Positions 40,266 through 50,278 of a stretch of DNA of 64,000 bases are shown in pieces; the first letter of the stretch is position 1, and every line of letters begins with the position of its first letter. Origin of the DNA: Flavobacterium ginsengisoli (GTDB lineage: Bacteria; Bacteroidota; Bacteroidia; Flavobacteriales; Flavobacteriaceae); the NCBI RefSeq assembly GCF_029625315.1, contig NZ_CP121110.1, positions 2,285,501 to 2,349,500 on the forward strand. Reading direction: 5' to 3'. A program made the position numbers and the translations under genes. Below the pieces are notes generated by a model that had not been told where the DNA came from, made no database searches, and saw nothing but the letters and a program-made list of their open reading frames with translations.

Positions 40266-40877
40266 ATGAAGATGGATGATTACAGCGATAATACTATTCT
40301 AATTGAGTCTCTACAAAATGGAGATGAAAGCGCTTACACGTATCTTATCGACACTTATCATCATAAACTTTGTGTATATGCTAACAGCTTGGTTAAGAAT
40401 GTTTACAGCGCAGAAGATATTGTGCAAAATGTTTTTATTAAAGTTTGGGAACAGCGTACAAGATTAAAAGTAGACCATTCTTTAAAAAGCTTTCTTTATA
40501 AACTGGTTTATAATGAGTTTATCGATTTATACCGAAAAAACCAGTCTTTATTTTCTTTAGAAAAATCGTATTATGATGCCTTAAACGGAATTGTTCAAGA
40601 AGAAGATTCGGAATCTTTTCAAAGAGTTTTGAATGCTGTGAATAAAGAAATTCAAAACTTACCGCCAAAATGTAAAGAAGTTTTTATTTTAAGCAAAAAA
40701 GAAGGTTTGACCAATATAGAAATTGCAGAACATTTGGATGTTTCCATCAAAACGGTTGAAGCGCAGATTACCAAAGCATTCTCAATTCTGCGTACTTCTT
40801 TAGAAGAAAAAGTAAAAAGTGTTTTGTTTCTTCTATTTTCTGCTAAAAAAAAATTCAGACTAAATAATTTAATCTGA
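40266..40877 (+). CDS. ECF-type RNA polymerase sigma factor
   Basis: This 203-aa sigma-70 family protein has region 2 at ~28-95 (AEDIVQNVFIKVWEQR) and region 4 at ~130-185 (LPPKCKEVFILSKKEGLTN... AEHLDVSIKTVEAQITKAF). Divergent FecR and the STN-bearing SusC make it the output of a cell-surface signalling cascade that probably drives the SusC/SusD operon at 38620. The start could be ATG 40266 or 40272, judging by the promoter at 40229-40260. Length is normal for the family. Confidence 0.92.
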   Translation: MKMDDYSDNTILIESLQNGDESAYTYLIDTYHHKLCVYANSLVKNVYSAEDIVQNVFIKVWEQRTRLKVDHSLKSFLYKLVYNEFIDLYRKNQSLFSLEKSYYDALNGIVQEEDSESFQRVLNAVNKEIQNLPPKCKEVFILSKKEGLTNIEIAEHLDVSIKTVEAQITKAFSILRTSLEEKVKSVLFLLFSAKKKFRLNNLI

Positions 40878-40881
40878 ATTT
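40851..40881 (+). terminator. Terminator overlapping the sigma gene stop codon
   Basis: The stem AAATTCAGA/TCTGAATTT encloses the last codons and the TGA stop, and is followed by TTCCTTTTATT. The convergent hydrolase gene ends at 40921, so it may serve both directions. Confidence 0.5.
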
Positions 40882-40920
40882 TCCTTTTATTGTTTTAAAG
40901 CTGAAATTGATTGCAAAGCT

Positions 40921-41670
40921 TTAGGATACGTATTTCATTTTTTCTTCGATAAATTCTAGAATTGGCTCTTTCATATCGTGATAAAAAAGCACTTTCCAGT
41001 TTTCATCTTTTGCTTGCTGTTCCCATTTTTTACGAGATTCTCTAGCGCGTTTTCCGTCAAAATCAGTTTTATAGGCAACATGCATTGACCAATATATTTT
41101 TTGCGGTAAATCGTCGGCTCCATAAAAAACAATTTCGTCATCGGCTTTGATCCAAAAAACTTGATGAAATTGGGTATGCCCAGCCGAAACTTCATAGAAA
41201 ATTTCGTCGGTAATTTGTCCGCTGTCAGCATTTAATAATTCCACATTTGGAAGTTTTTCGAGCTGATTCAATATTTCAGGAACGTAAGACGGATTATTGA
41301 TTTGTTCTAAAGCAAAATCTATTTCGCGTTTTTGAATATAAATCGTTGCATTTGGAAAATTTTGAATCAGATTTCCGTTTTCAAAATAACCAATTCCTTC
41401 AATATGATCTTTATGCAAATGCGAAACCAAAACTTTTGTTATCTGTTGAGGTTCGATATTGTTTTTTCGTAAAATTTCATAAATAAAAGGAATGCCATTA
41501 TTTACAAATCCTAATCCGAAATCTAATAAAATAACATCATTATCGGTGATAACAACAAAAGGCTGAATGGCCATTTTTAAACCTGGATCGTTTGATTCGT
41601 CTGACAAAAGTTTAAATTCTTTTTTAGAATTGGCAACATAATTTCCTTCTTGTAATGCTATAATTTCCAT
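40921..41670 (-). CDS. Metallo-beta-lactamase-fold hydrolase
   Basis: This 249-aa protein has no signal peptide, so it is cytoplasmic. Metal ligands are visible: HLHKDH at 84-89, SAGHT with a histidine near 165, GADD near 188 and a late YHD histidine near 230. This is the pattern of lactonase-like or glyoxalase-II-like hydrolases. The substrate cannot be told from sequence. It is divergently transcribed from a LysR regulator only ~100 bases away, which often means that the regulator controls it. Confidence 0.85.
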   Translation of the reverse strand: MEIIALQEGNYVANSKKEFKLLSDESNDPGLKMAIQPFVVITDNDVILLDFGLGFVNNGIPFIYEILRKNNIEPQQITKVLVSHLHKDHIEGIGYFENGNLIQNFPNATIYIQKREIDFALEQINNPSYVPEILNQLEKLPNVELLNADSGQITDEIFYEVSAGHTQFHQVFWIKADDEIVFYGADDLPQKIYWSMHVAYKTDFDGKRARESRKKWEQQAKDENWKVLFYHDMKEPILEFIEEKMKYVS

Positions 41671-41718
41671 TTTGTTTCTGCTTTAATTTTGCAACATGAC
41701 AAAGTTCTTAAGAATTTC

Positions 41719-41726
41719 TATATTTG
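41719..41726 (+). promoter_or_regulatory. -7 box TATATTTG of the LysR gene
   Basis: A perfect TAnnTTTG box lies 47 bases before ATG 41774 and downstream of the more distal ATG 41696. It therefore supports 41774 as the true start. A TTG at 41689-41691 is too far upstream for a normal -33 box. Confidence 0.5.
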
Positions 41727-41773
41727 TAAAACCTTATTTTTCGATAAAATCAATCGATAAAACCGATTTAGAA

Positions 41774-42649
41774 ATGGAACTTCGTCAGCTTAAATATTTT
41801 CTGAAAGCAAAAGAATTACTGAATTTTACTGAAGCTGCTTCGGCACTTTTCATCAGTCAAAGTACATTATCGCAACAAATAAAACAGTTGGAAGATGAAT
41901 TGCAGGTTCCTCTTTTTAACCGAATCGGAAAGCGAATAACTTTGACAGAAGCTGGAGATTTGTTTGCCGTTTACGCACAACAATCGGTCAATAAAGCTTC
42001 TGACGGATTGGAATTATTAAAAGATTTAAATAAACTCGAAACTGGAAAAGTGGCAATTGGCGTAACGTATGCGCTACGTCATGTGGTTACAAAAGCACTG
42101 ATTTTATTTAGTTCTGAATATCCAAAAATACAATTCGAAATTATCTTTGGAACTTCGCAAGAACTCATTCAAAAACTAAATCATTTTCAGCTTGATGTTA
42201 TTCTGACTTTTGAAGAAATTGCTTCTGAAGCACATTTTAAATATCTGGAATTGTTTACATCGCCAATGGCTTTGGTTACAGCATCAGAGACGCCTTTGAC
42301 CTATAAAAAAAGTATTTCTCTAGATGAGGTAAGTTCCTTGCCGCTTGCGCTTCCGTCGAGTGGTTTCAGTACCACACAATTTATCAATAAAGCTTTTGAA
42401 AAAAGTAGTTTACACCCAAAAGTTACGATTGAAATAAATGATATTCCCACTTTGCTCGAACTGATTAAAACGGGAAAATGGCATACTATTTTGACCAAAA
42501 CCACTATTGAAGACGAGAAAGATTTGTACGCAATTCCTATACAAGGCAAAAATATGACACGAACTGCGATGCTTATTTCTTTGAAAGAAGTATATGAGAA
42601 AAAAGCGGTGACGGCGTTTTTGAAAATGCTAGTAGAAAATTTGAAATAA
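41774..42649 (+). CDS. LysR-family transcriptional regulator
   Basis: From ATG 41774 the protein is 291 aa, the usual LysR length. The open frame extends 26 codons further up, but the -7 box lies inside that extension and MELRQLKYFLKAKELLNFTE is a typical LysR N-terminus. The winged helix-turn-helix is at 1-60 (AASALFISQSTLSQQIKQLEDELQ) and the effector-binding domain at ~90-290. It is divergent from the metallo-hydrolase at 40921, its likely target. The effector is unknown. Confidence 0.9.
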   Translation: MELRQLKYFLKAKELLNFTEAASALFISQSTLSQQIKQLEDELQVPLFNRIGKRITLTEAGDLFAVYAQQSVNKASDGLELLKDLNKLETGKVAIGVTYALRHVVTKALILFSSEYPKIQFEIIFGTSQELIQKLNHFQLDVILTFEEIASEAHFKYLELFTSPMALVTASETPLTYKKSISLDEVSSLPLALPSSGFSTTQFINKAFEKSSLHPKVTIEINDIPTLLELIKTGKWHTILTKTTIEDEKDLYAIPIQGKNMTRTAMLISLKEVYEKKAVTAFLKMLVENLK

Positions 42650-42671
42650 TTTTTAAACATCAGTATTTTAC

Positions 42672-42785
42672 CGCAAGTCCCAGCGGGACGAAATATTTAT
42701 AGAAATAATTATGTCGCTCCTCTGGAGCTTTTGCCAACTGTGGATCAATTAATCTATAAATATTTCATTCCTCCGGAATTTGTCC
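42672..42785. repeat. GC-richer intergenic repeat with paired short hairpins
   Basis: The element holds GTCCCAGCGGGAC, an AAATATTTATAGAAA spacer, GTCGCTCCTCTGGAGC and, inverted, CTATAAATATTTCATTCCTCCGG. Related elements lie at 60846-61196. These look like a dispersed repeat family outside genes. Confidence 0.6.
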
Positions 42786-42807
42786 TGAGAAAAAATTGTT
42801 TACGGCA

Positions 42808-42840
42808 AACTTTGTCAAAGTTTAAAACTTTGACAAAGTT
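42808..42840. repeat. 33-bp intergenic palindrome, copy 3
   Basis: Identical to the copies at 28206 and 31087. It lies directly after the end of the esterase gene, 15 bases from its stop on the - strand. Confidence 0.8.
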
Positions 42841-42854
42841 CTCGTATCTATAGT

Positions 42855-44768
42855 TTATTTCAACTCTGCTTCAAAAGGCGAAGCTGGCAAGTCTTCTTTA
42901 TTGTATAAATTAGCTTCAGAAGGATTATCTGCCCAAGCATAACGAACTTTTACAGGATTTGCAACCGAGTCATTCCAAACTACGATTTTATCACCTTCGA
43001 AAATTGCTTTTGCCCAAACAAACTTTCCGTCTGTTCCTGAAATGGCAAATTCTTTTAAATCGTTTCCTTTTTTAATCATAAAACCTGTTCCAATATCTGA
43101 GAAGCTTAAAATCAGTTTATTCCCATTTTGCTTCATAGATTGAAAAATCGGACCTGAGGCAGTTAAGTTTTTTTCTCCATAAACCAATTTTCTAGCTTGC
43201 AATGACAATCTTTTTCCAACATCATATTTGTCTAAAGGATGAATATCGTTCCATTCGCCTAAATCTATTGTTATGGCCAATCCTGTATTTGGAACTTTTA
43301 GCGTATTTAATTGCTGTTGTCTTAAGGTAGCCCAACTGCTTTCTGTTGGTTCTGTTTTTGACTCCATAAAATTTGGAAGCTGCACCAATAAAAATGGCAA
43401 TTTTTCCTGTTTCAATTGCGTACGCCAATTTTCAATTAAGGTTTCCATTAAAGCTCCATATTCCAAAGACTTTTTGGTATTAGCTTCTCCTTGATACCAT
43501 AAAACGCCTTTTATTGGGTAATTTTTCAAAGGTGCAATCATCGCATTGTAAAGCCCAACAGGTTTCCAGCGAACGAAAGTCTGTCCAGGAAGCGGTTCCA
43601 TTTTTGAGCCTAATTTGTATTTCCAAGTTCCCTTTAAATCAATAGTTTTATCTCCAACAATTAGCTTATATGGTTTATCGGTTACAAAACCTCCTTTTCC
43701 TGAATTATTGATGATTCGAACTGTAATTTCATTTTTTCCTTCTTTTAAAATAGCGAGCATTAAAAGAATAAATTCTTGGCGGATATTGGTACGAAGTTGT
43801 TCCAACGAAACGCCCGTTTACAAAAACGGAATCGGCATCTACAATTCGCCCTAAAATTAATTTTGCCTGATTTTCATTTGCTTTTTCTAGTATAAACTCT
43901 TTCTTAAACCAAACTGAACCGTTTGTTTTTCCGAGTTCTCCGTCAGCCCAATAACCCGAATTTGCATTTCGTTCCAATCTGAAGTCTCTGCAGAATTTGC
44001 CCATTTATTTTTAACACCAATATCGGTATTGTTTAATAATTTGTACCATTCTGAACTGACTTTACGATCGTTTTCATCTATTTGTTTTTCGAGTTTTCCG
44101 TCTTTGAATTTTAAATATTCTTGATAATATTCGGGAAACTTTTTAATGCCTTCTTCGCTAATCCATGATTCGGCAGGAGAACCACCCAAAGCGCTATTGA
44201 TTAATCCAATTGGAATTTTATACTTTTCGTATATTTCTGAAGCAAAGAAATATCCAACTCCTGTAAACTGTAAAACATTAATTGGATTTGCTTCAATCCA
44301 AGAACCAGATGAAAAATCGTTTCTTTCTTTTTCGAAATAATATTCATCGGGAACTAAAAACTGACGAATATTAGTATTGGCAGATTTTGCAATTTCTTCT
44401 TTGTATTTGTCTTTCAAACGATCCATTGGAAGTTCCATGTTCGATTGTCCAGAGCACAGCCAAACATCTCCAAAAAGAATGTTTTTCAAGACAATTGTGT
44501 TGGACGCTTTTAAAGTCATTTCGTAAGGTCCGCCTGCTTTTTGAGAAGGAATCTGAATGGTCCATTTTCCGTCTTGAGCTGTTGTGGCTTTGTATGTTTT
44601 ACGATTAAATTCGAGTTCGACTTTTTCGTTTGGCGACGCCCAGCCCCAAATATTGACTTTTGTATCGCGCTGCAATATCATTCCGTCACTTATCAATCGC
44701 GGAAGTTTTATTTGCGCATTAATCGCAAAACTTAAAAGGACTGCTAGTAATGTTATTTTGCTTTTCAT
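42855..44768 (-). CDS. SASA-type acetyl esterase (sialate O-acetylesterase family), two compensating frame breaks
   Basis: Three frames (43887-44789, 43729-44004, 42855-43805) join into 637 aa when one base is restored near 43955 (ATTCCGGGT read as ATTCGGGT) and one removed at 43753-43758 (GCTGC read as GCTCGC). I use ATG 44768, whose MKSKITLLAVLLSFAINAQ is a signal peptide. The nucleophile motif is CSGQSNMELPM (~100-110) and a later LWYQGEANT fits the SASA fold. A beta-sandwich insertion (VWFKKEF, VFVNGRFVG) lies between. In a xylan locus the likely role is removal of acetyl groups from xylan; action on other sugars is possible. It follows the GH35-like gene. Confidence 0.85.
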
Positions 44769-44784
44769 TTGATATCTTTTTTTT

Positions 44785-44852
44785 GCCACAGATTAAAAAG
44801 ATTAACATAGATTAATTTAAAAAAAATCCTTTTAATCCTTTTAATCTGTGGC
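44785..44852. repeat. Inverted repeat with 20-bp arms between esterase and GH35-like genes
   Basis: Arms at 44785-44804 (GCCACAGATTAAAAAGATTA) and 44833-44852 match with one mismatch. It could form a hairpin in the message between the two genes and resembles repeats common in Flavobacterium gaps. Confidence 0.6.
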
Positions 44853-44896
44853 TAATATAATTAGTGGAAATTCGTGAAATTCGCGGCGAAAAAAAC

Positions 44897-46546
44897 CTAT
44901 TCGTAACTATATAATTTTATTTTTTGAATTTCGTAATCTCCAACTGAGATTCTTAAATGTCTTCCTTGATGCGTTTGATCTCCGTTGAAATGTCTTATGG
45001 TTCTCCAAACTTCATTTTCGAATTTACCAAAATCTGTTTTTAGAATTCCAGCATTTACATTTTCCTTTAACGGTTTAAAAGTTACCACAATTCCTGAACC
45101 TGAAATATAAAATTCATCTTTAGCGATTTCTATAATAATAGCGCTTGACATTGGCCATGTTTCAGCTTTTGCTCCATCAGACCAATTTAAGGTATAATCA
45201 TGTTTAAAAGTGAATTCGTAATCACCCATTTTTATGATTTGTGTATTATTTTCTTTGTCTAATAAAACACCATCGATTTTTCCTTGTCCTTTGTATTTTT
45301 CAATTGTCGGAGTTAATTGTTGCACCAAATCGTAGATTTTACCTAGAGGTTCTTTTTTTGCATCGGCTACAGATTCTATTGAAAATGGAGAAAATCCCAT
45401 TGCTTCATAATGTCCGATAGCATATAATCCTTTAAATGGAGCTGTTTCATCAAAACGATGTTCTGGAATAAAAAGTGGATCTCCTTGACGTGTAAACAAA
45501 TCGTTCCATTGTTTGAATGACGGATTGTAGAAATCTGGCGCTAAAAAATCTATTGAATTTCCAGCGGCTTTCCAAACGTCCATAATATGAGGCAATGGTC
45601 CTGCACTTGGATATTGTCCTGGCTTTTTTTCTGGCGCATTTAGGGCAGCGTTAACAAACATCGGAATTGGATAAGCATCTTTTCCTGCTTTGGCAACGAT
45701 ATTGGTAAATTTAGAAAAATACCAAGCCATGAAAATTTCGTCTGTATGCAGTCCTTTTCCAAAAACTTCTTCCCAGTTTCCTTTGGTTTTGAATCCGTTT
45801 TTCTTCCAGATTTCTAAAAATTCTGGAACTAGTTTTTGCTTGTTTTTTTCTAAATATTTGATCAATTCATCTGGAACTGGTTTCTGAAATGCAGCATTCG
45901 CTAAAGCATGATAATCACGAGCTGTTGGCAGCATTCCGATTTCGTTTTCAACCTGAATCATGATTACGGTTTGGTCTTTTTGATCGAAATCTTTAATATG
46001 CGCCATCAGTTTTTTAAAAGCATTCAAATCGGCTTGAAGATTATTTTCGCTGAAAGGCGTCAAAATTTCATGGCTTTTATTTTTATCGTCTTTAACTCTT
46101 GGATATTTTTTCTGGTTAAGTTTTATCCATTCTGGAGCATGGCTTGACATACTGTTTTTCCATGATCCGAACCAAAGGAAAACGAGTTTTAAGTTTTCTT
46201 TTCTTGCACGACGAATTAAGTCATCTACTAACTGAAAATCAAATTTACCTTCTTGCGGTTCTATCAATTCCCAATAAATAGGTGTTAAAACCGTGTTGAG
46301 GTTCATATCTGTCAATTTAGACCAAATGGGTTCCATGCTTTCCATACTTGTTGCAGAGGAATTTCCTAATTCTCCGCCTCGTATTAAGAATGGTTTTTGG
46401 TTTACAATTAATTGTGTTTTGTTTCCTGTTTTTTGAAGATGTGGTATGTTTTGACTAAAACCAAATTGTATTGTCAAGAATGCAATGAGAAACAATTTGC
46501 CTTTTGTAAAAACTCTTACTCGATTTGTTTTACGATTGAAAGCCAT
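44897..46546 (-). CDS. GH35-like glycoside hydrolase with DUF5597-type C-terminus
   Basis: This 549-aa protein has an N-terminal signal peptide (~12-32, ending FGFSQ) and a TIM-barrel (~45-370). The likely acid/base glutamate is in MIQVENEIG (~205), and DPLFIPEHRFDE (~365) would carry the nucleophile. The C-terminal ~150 residues are a beta domain of the kind that follows the barrel in some GH35 beta-galactosidases of plant-cell-wall degraders. In this locus it may trim galactose or other side groups from xylan fragments in the periplasm; exact specificity is uncertain. It is separated from the GH10 gene by a terminator, so its expression may be partly independent. Confidence 0.8.
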   Translation of the reverse strand: MAFNRKTNRVRVFTKGKLFLIAFLTIQFGFSQNIPHLQKTGNKTQLIVNQKPFLIRGGELGNSSATSMESMEPIWSKLTDMNLNTVLTPIYWELIEPQEGKFDFQLVDDLIRRARKENLKLVFLWFGSWKNSMSSHAPEWIKLNQKKYPRVKDDKNKSHEILTPFSENNLQADLNAFKKLMAHIKDFDQKDQTVIMIQVENEIGMLPTARDYHALANAAFQKPVPDELIKYLEKNKQKLVPEFLEIWKKNGFKTKGNWEEVFGKGLHTDEIFMAWYFSKFTNIVAKAGKDAYPIPMFVNAALNAPEKKPGQYPSAGPLPHIMDVWKAAGNSIDFLAPDFYNPSFKQWNDLFTRQGDPLFIPEHRFDETAPFKGLYAIGHYEAMGFSPFSIESVADAKKEPLGKIYDLVQQLTPTIEKYKGQGKIDGVLLDKENNTQIIKMGDYEFTFKHDYTLNWSDGAKAETWPMSSAIIIEIAKDEFYISGSGIVVTFKPLKENVNAGILKTDFGKFENEVWRTIRHFNGDQTHQGRHLRISVGDYEIQKIKLYSYE

Positions 46547-46604
46547 TTTGATTTGTTTTTTTGCTCTGATAAATCTTGAGCGATAAAAGTTAAGAAAATA
46601 AACA

Positions 46605-46642
46605 ATCCATAGTGCAGACCTTTTCAGACTTGCACTATGGAT
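46605..46642 (-). terminator. Terminator after the SusC-SusD-SGBP-GH10 operon
   Basis: A 12-bp perfect stem (TGCACTATGGAT and its complement) with a 14-base loop is followed on the - strand by TTGTTTATTTT. It lies 19 bases past the GH10 stop. Confidence 0.65.
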
Positions 46643-46660
46643 ATATTACTAATTAAATAT

Positions 46661-48867
46661 TTAAGGTTTTTGTAATTCTCCTGAGAAACCTAAACTCACA
46701 TCTTTTCCGGCAAGACCGTCTGCTGTGCCTTTATATGCATGTTTACGAACATAATTTGCATCCCAAAGATTTGGAGACTCGTTTGGAAGCCAGTATTCAT
46801 GTTCTTTTGAATTATCGGATACTCCCCAAATTGTGATTCCGTATTGCTGACCTGCGGGAATGTATTTTTTGTACATATCAATAACATACTGGTACATTTC
46901 TGACTGAGAGGCTTGCTGTGCAACTGTTGGCGTAGCAGTTCCTAATCTGATATCTAATTCAGAAATTTTAATCAATTTTCCTGTAGTCGCCAATTTTTGG
47001 AACATTTGAGCAATTTTGTCTTTATCTGTATTTAAATCAATATGCATTTGTGTTCCAATTCCGTCAATTCTAGCGCCTTTGCCTTCAATGTATTTTACAT
47101 ATTCGATTAATCCGTCACATTTGTCTAATCTAGATTCTAGGTTGTAATCGTTAATGAAAAGTTTATCTGTTTCATTTCCGTATTGACGTGCTAGTTTGAA
47201 AGCTGTTACAGCGTAATCTTTTCCTAGATATTTAATCCATGAGAAATAATCTGCGGCTGTATCGCCTTCTGTTCCGTTTCTTAGCGTTCCATCTTCTTTC
47301 ATTGGTTCGTTTACAACATCCCAAGCAAAAACGCTTGTTTTGTAATGTGTCATCATTTTAGAAATCCAATCTGTCATAGCATCTCCAATAATTTTAGTTT
47401 TCTCAGCATCTGTTTTTTCAATTGTCACTGGAGCTGTTGCACCGCCACCAGCAGATGATCCGTCTGTTACTGTAACATTATCAATATAATAGGTACCAGC
47501 AAGTAATCCTAAATCAAAATTGAAACCTGTTTCTGTTCCAGCTGCTGTTATTTTCCACTCAATTAATTTCCAAGTTGTAGAAGTTGCCTGATTTCCTTGG
47601 TATTGAGCTGACCCTCCTGTTGTTGAACAACGTACAGAACCTGGTGCTTCTGAACGAATCATATACGAAATTGTGTAATTTTTTCCTGCTGTTAATGTTG
47701 AAGTAAAATCTGCATGAATTTGCGTTTTCCATTCTCCACCAGAATTATCGGTTGCGTTGATTACTTTCATTGCGCCGTTTCCTTCGTAAGCCTCTGATGC
47801 CGATGCCGCACTCAAGGCATCTGTAGCTCCATTGTATTTTGCCCATCCGGTTATTCCTGAATTAAAATTACCGTTGGTCACCAAATTGGTTACAGCTGTA
47901 GCCGCATCAAGATCAACAACTGCAAGTGTATTGGCATCAATCAAGTAAGTTACATTTGGAAGATATCCTAAATCTAAATTAAACTGAAAACTTGTGCTTC
48001 CTGATTTAAAATCGCCTGGCGCTAATTTAATTTTAACTTGCTTGCCAAGAAGAAGTCGTTTCAAAAGCTTCTGTCCACGTTCCTCCAGTGCTAAACCAAT
48101 CTTTATATGGATATTGATTAGCTAATGATCCATTGAACGAAATGCGTCCTTTTCCGGCAACATCTGATTTTATATAAAATGAAATTTCATAATTATGCCC
48201 ATCAACTATTGGCACATTTGGCGAAGTTAATTGCAAATTGTAAGCTGCAGAAGAACTTGCGCTAGATTCTAATTGAATTGCAGACGAAGTGCTTGTTAGT
48301 CCGGCATTGGCAACTGTTGTAATGCCTTTTCCTGGGTTATTTCTAGCCCATCCTGTGAAAGTTCCGCTTTTAATAGGTGTTAGATCCAAGACATTTGTAC
48401 CGCTTGAACCTGGAATTACTGTTGGGGCAATAATACCGTTTAGATAACTAGCATTTTGATTGGAATGCCAAACTAAAGTGTGTCCGAAAACTGTTAATCC
48501 AGCACTTTTTGTTGCTCGCAATAAAAGCATCTACGGTGGAAAAGTTAATTTCTCCTTTAGAGTTTACCATTGCACCGTGCTTCATTTCGTAACCTGGCGT
48601 TACTTCGTCAAAATTTTCGTTTACGATTTTTCTATAAGCAGCATCGCTCATGTATAAACTTATTCCGATTCCGTTTCCTAAAGTAAAATCAGAGTAGTTT
48701 TTTAATGGTTCGTAACGGCTAATTTTTTCTACTAAAGCCAGCGGAAGTTCAGCTCCTGTTACTTCTCCGTGCTCTGGGTCTTTTCCCCACTCCATCAAAT
48801 TATCATCGCATGATGACAAAATCATTAGTGATGAAGCAATTATTGGTATGATATATTTATATTTCAT
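46661..48867 (-). CDS. GH10 endo-xylanase with two inserted carbohydrate-binding modules (two frame breaks)
   Basis: Three frames join into 734 aa when one base is removed at 48514-48519 (GCAGC read as GCGAGC) and one at 48040-48045 (GCAGC read as GCAAGC). The lipoprotein signal peptide ends SSC (~20), so it is probably surface-anchored. The GH10 barrel starts at ~30 and is interrupted after FGHTLVWHSNQ (~130) by two CBM4_9-like beta-sandwiches (~150-295 and ~305-445). It resumes with AWDVVNEP (acid/base Glu) and ISELDIRLG (nucleophile Glu) in the last third. This inserted-CBM layout is known from Bacteroidota Xyn10-type enzymes. It cuts the xylan backbone at the cell surface to feed SusC/SusD. 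Last gene of the four-gene operon. Confidence 0.88.
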
Positions 48868-48882
48868 TTTGTGGTTGTTGGG

Positions 48883-50247
48883 TTAGTTAAAATCATTGTA
48901 AACTGGCGTATCTAATGGTACAATTCTCCAGTTGTCAGTGTACACTTTTACAGAAGTTGCTTTTGAAGGGAATTCTACTTCGCTTGCATTTCCTGTTACG
49001 TTAGATAGTTTTACATCAGAATTTTCGAAGTAAATTCCAAAGTTTTGGTACGTTGCCGCTTCACGATATGCTAAAACTGTTTCGAAAGTAAATGCTTCTT
49101 TAGACCATGCATAGAATTTGTTTAACGGAATTGTAACTGTGATCCATCCTGTTGTATTTACGCCAATTGCTTTACCATCTTTAATCCAAGGAACATAATT
49201 GTAACAAGCTCCTGCCCATTCTCCGCCATTAAAGTTATTGATCATACAAATTTTTAAGAAGCCTGATTCTCTCCAAACATCTGGCACATAGATATCAAAC
49301 TGAAATGCTACTTTGTCTAATGCTGTACTTGCTGGAATGTATGGGGTTAATTGTGCTCTCCAATTGTCTACTCCATTTCCTGCTGTCCAAACTTCAGAAC
49401 AACGGTTTTTAGCGGCATCAAAAGAAGCGATACGAGCTGGACGATGAGGTACGTATTTTCCTTGAGATGTATTTCCTGTTCCTAAAACTGCCGATTCTAT
49501 ATCTGTTGGCTGAATCATACTTGTTGAAGTTCCCCAATATCCATGAGAACCTTGTCCGTCAAAATCTAATAATATACCTTTTTTGAAGTTAAAATATCTT
49601 GGAGAATAAACACCTCCATTTGATGTTTCTGCGTAAATTGAACCTCCTAAATCTGAAATTCCGTTTGGAACAACTACTGTAAAAGATTCTCCTTCTTCGT
49701 CTGAAGTGATTCCTGTTGTTACTTCAACATTTCCTGGAAAAACTACTTTGCTTACTTCTGTTAAGCCTGTTCCTGAAACAATAATTGTTTCTCCTGGATT
49801 TGGCATTGTATTGGACATACTTATAATAGAAGGTTTTCCTGCGCGAATTTGAAAAGGAAATGTGACTTCGTTATTGTCATTTACAAAACGAATTGTATTT
49901 CTTACTGATGGATCTGCATCTGTAATTGGAGTATCTGCTGAAATGCTCACTAACATTGAGGTATTAGAAACAAAAACAACATTGAAATAAGTAGAATATC
50001 CGTTAATATATACTTTCTTCAAACCTGCAAATCCAGAACCTTCAATGCGCAATAGCTGTCCTAAACGAGCAAAACTAACTTCTCTATCAGGTACAGATGA
50101 ATTTACATCTTCTAAAAACACTTTTGTAATTGTAATTGTGCTTCCTTCTGAATCGTTATTATCGCAAGAAGTAAACAGCATACTGAAAACCATCATGCTA
50201 AAGAGTGCGATGGGCGCCCAATACTTTTTATTTAAAATATATTTCAT
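48883..50247 (-). CDS. Surface glycan-binding lipoprotein (SGBP-like, IPT/TIG domains)
   Basis: This 454-aa protein has a lipoprotein signal peptide ending FTSC (~28). Two IPT/TIG-like domains follow (~40-130 and ~135-225, [17 protein letters not shown] and [16 protein letters not shown]). The C-terminal beta domain (~230-454) has many tryptophan and tyrosine residues ([18 protein letters not shown]), as in glycan-binding domains of SGBP proteins. It should hold xylan chains at the surface next to SusD and the GH10 enzyme. It lies 15 bases before the xylanase and 31 after SusD. Confidence 0.85.
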   Translation of the reverse strand: MKYILNKKYWAPIALFSMMVFSMLFTSCDNNDSEGSTITITKVFLEDVNSSVPDREVSFARLGQLLRIEGSGFAGLKKVYINGYSTYFNVVFVSNTSMLVSISADTPITDADPSVRNTIRFVNDNNEVTFPFQIRAGKPSIISMSNTMPNPGETIIVSGTGLTEVSKVVFPGNVEVTTGITSDEEGESFTVVVPNGISDLGGSIYAETSNGGVYSPRYFNFKKGILLDFDGQGSHGYWGTSTSMIQPTDIESAVLGTGNTSQGKYVPHRPARIASFDAAKNRCSEVWTAGNGVDNWRAQLTPYIPASTALDKVAFQFDIYVPDVWRESGFLKICMINNFNGGEWAGACYNYVPWIKDGKAIGVNTTGWITVTIPLNKFYAWSKEAFTFETVLAYREAATYQNFGIYFENSDVKLSNVTGNASEVEFPSKATSVKVYTDNWRIVPLDTPVYNDFN

Positions 50248-50278
50248 ATTTATATCTTTTAGTTTTTTATTTCTGAAA

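Noticed and set aside
41696..41773. 26-codon N-terminal extension of the LysR gene
   Set aside because: A -7 promoter box lies inside it and the family N-terminus begins at ATG 41774.
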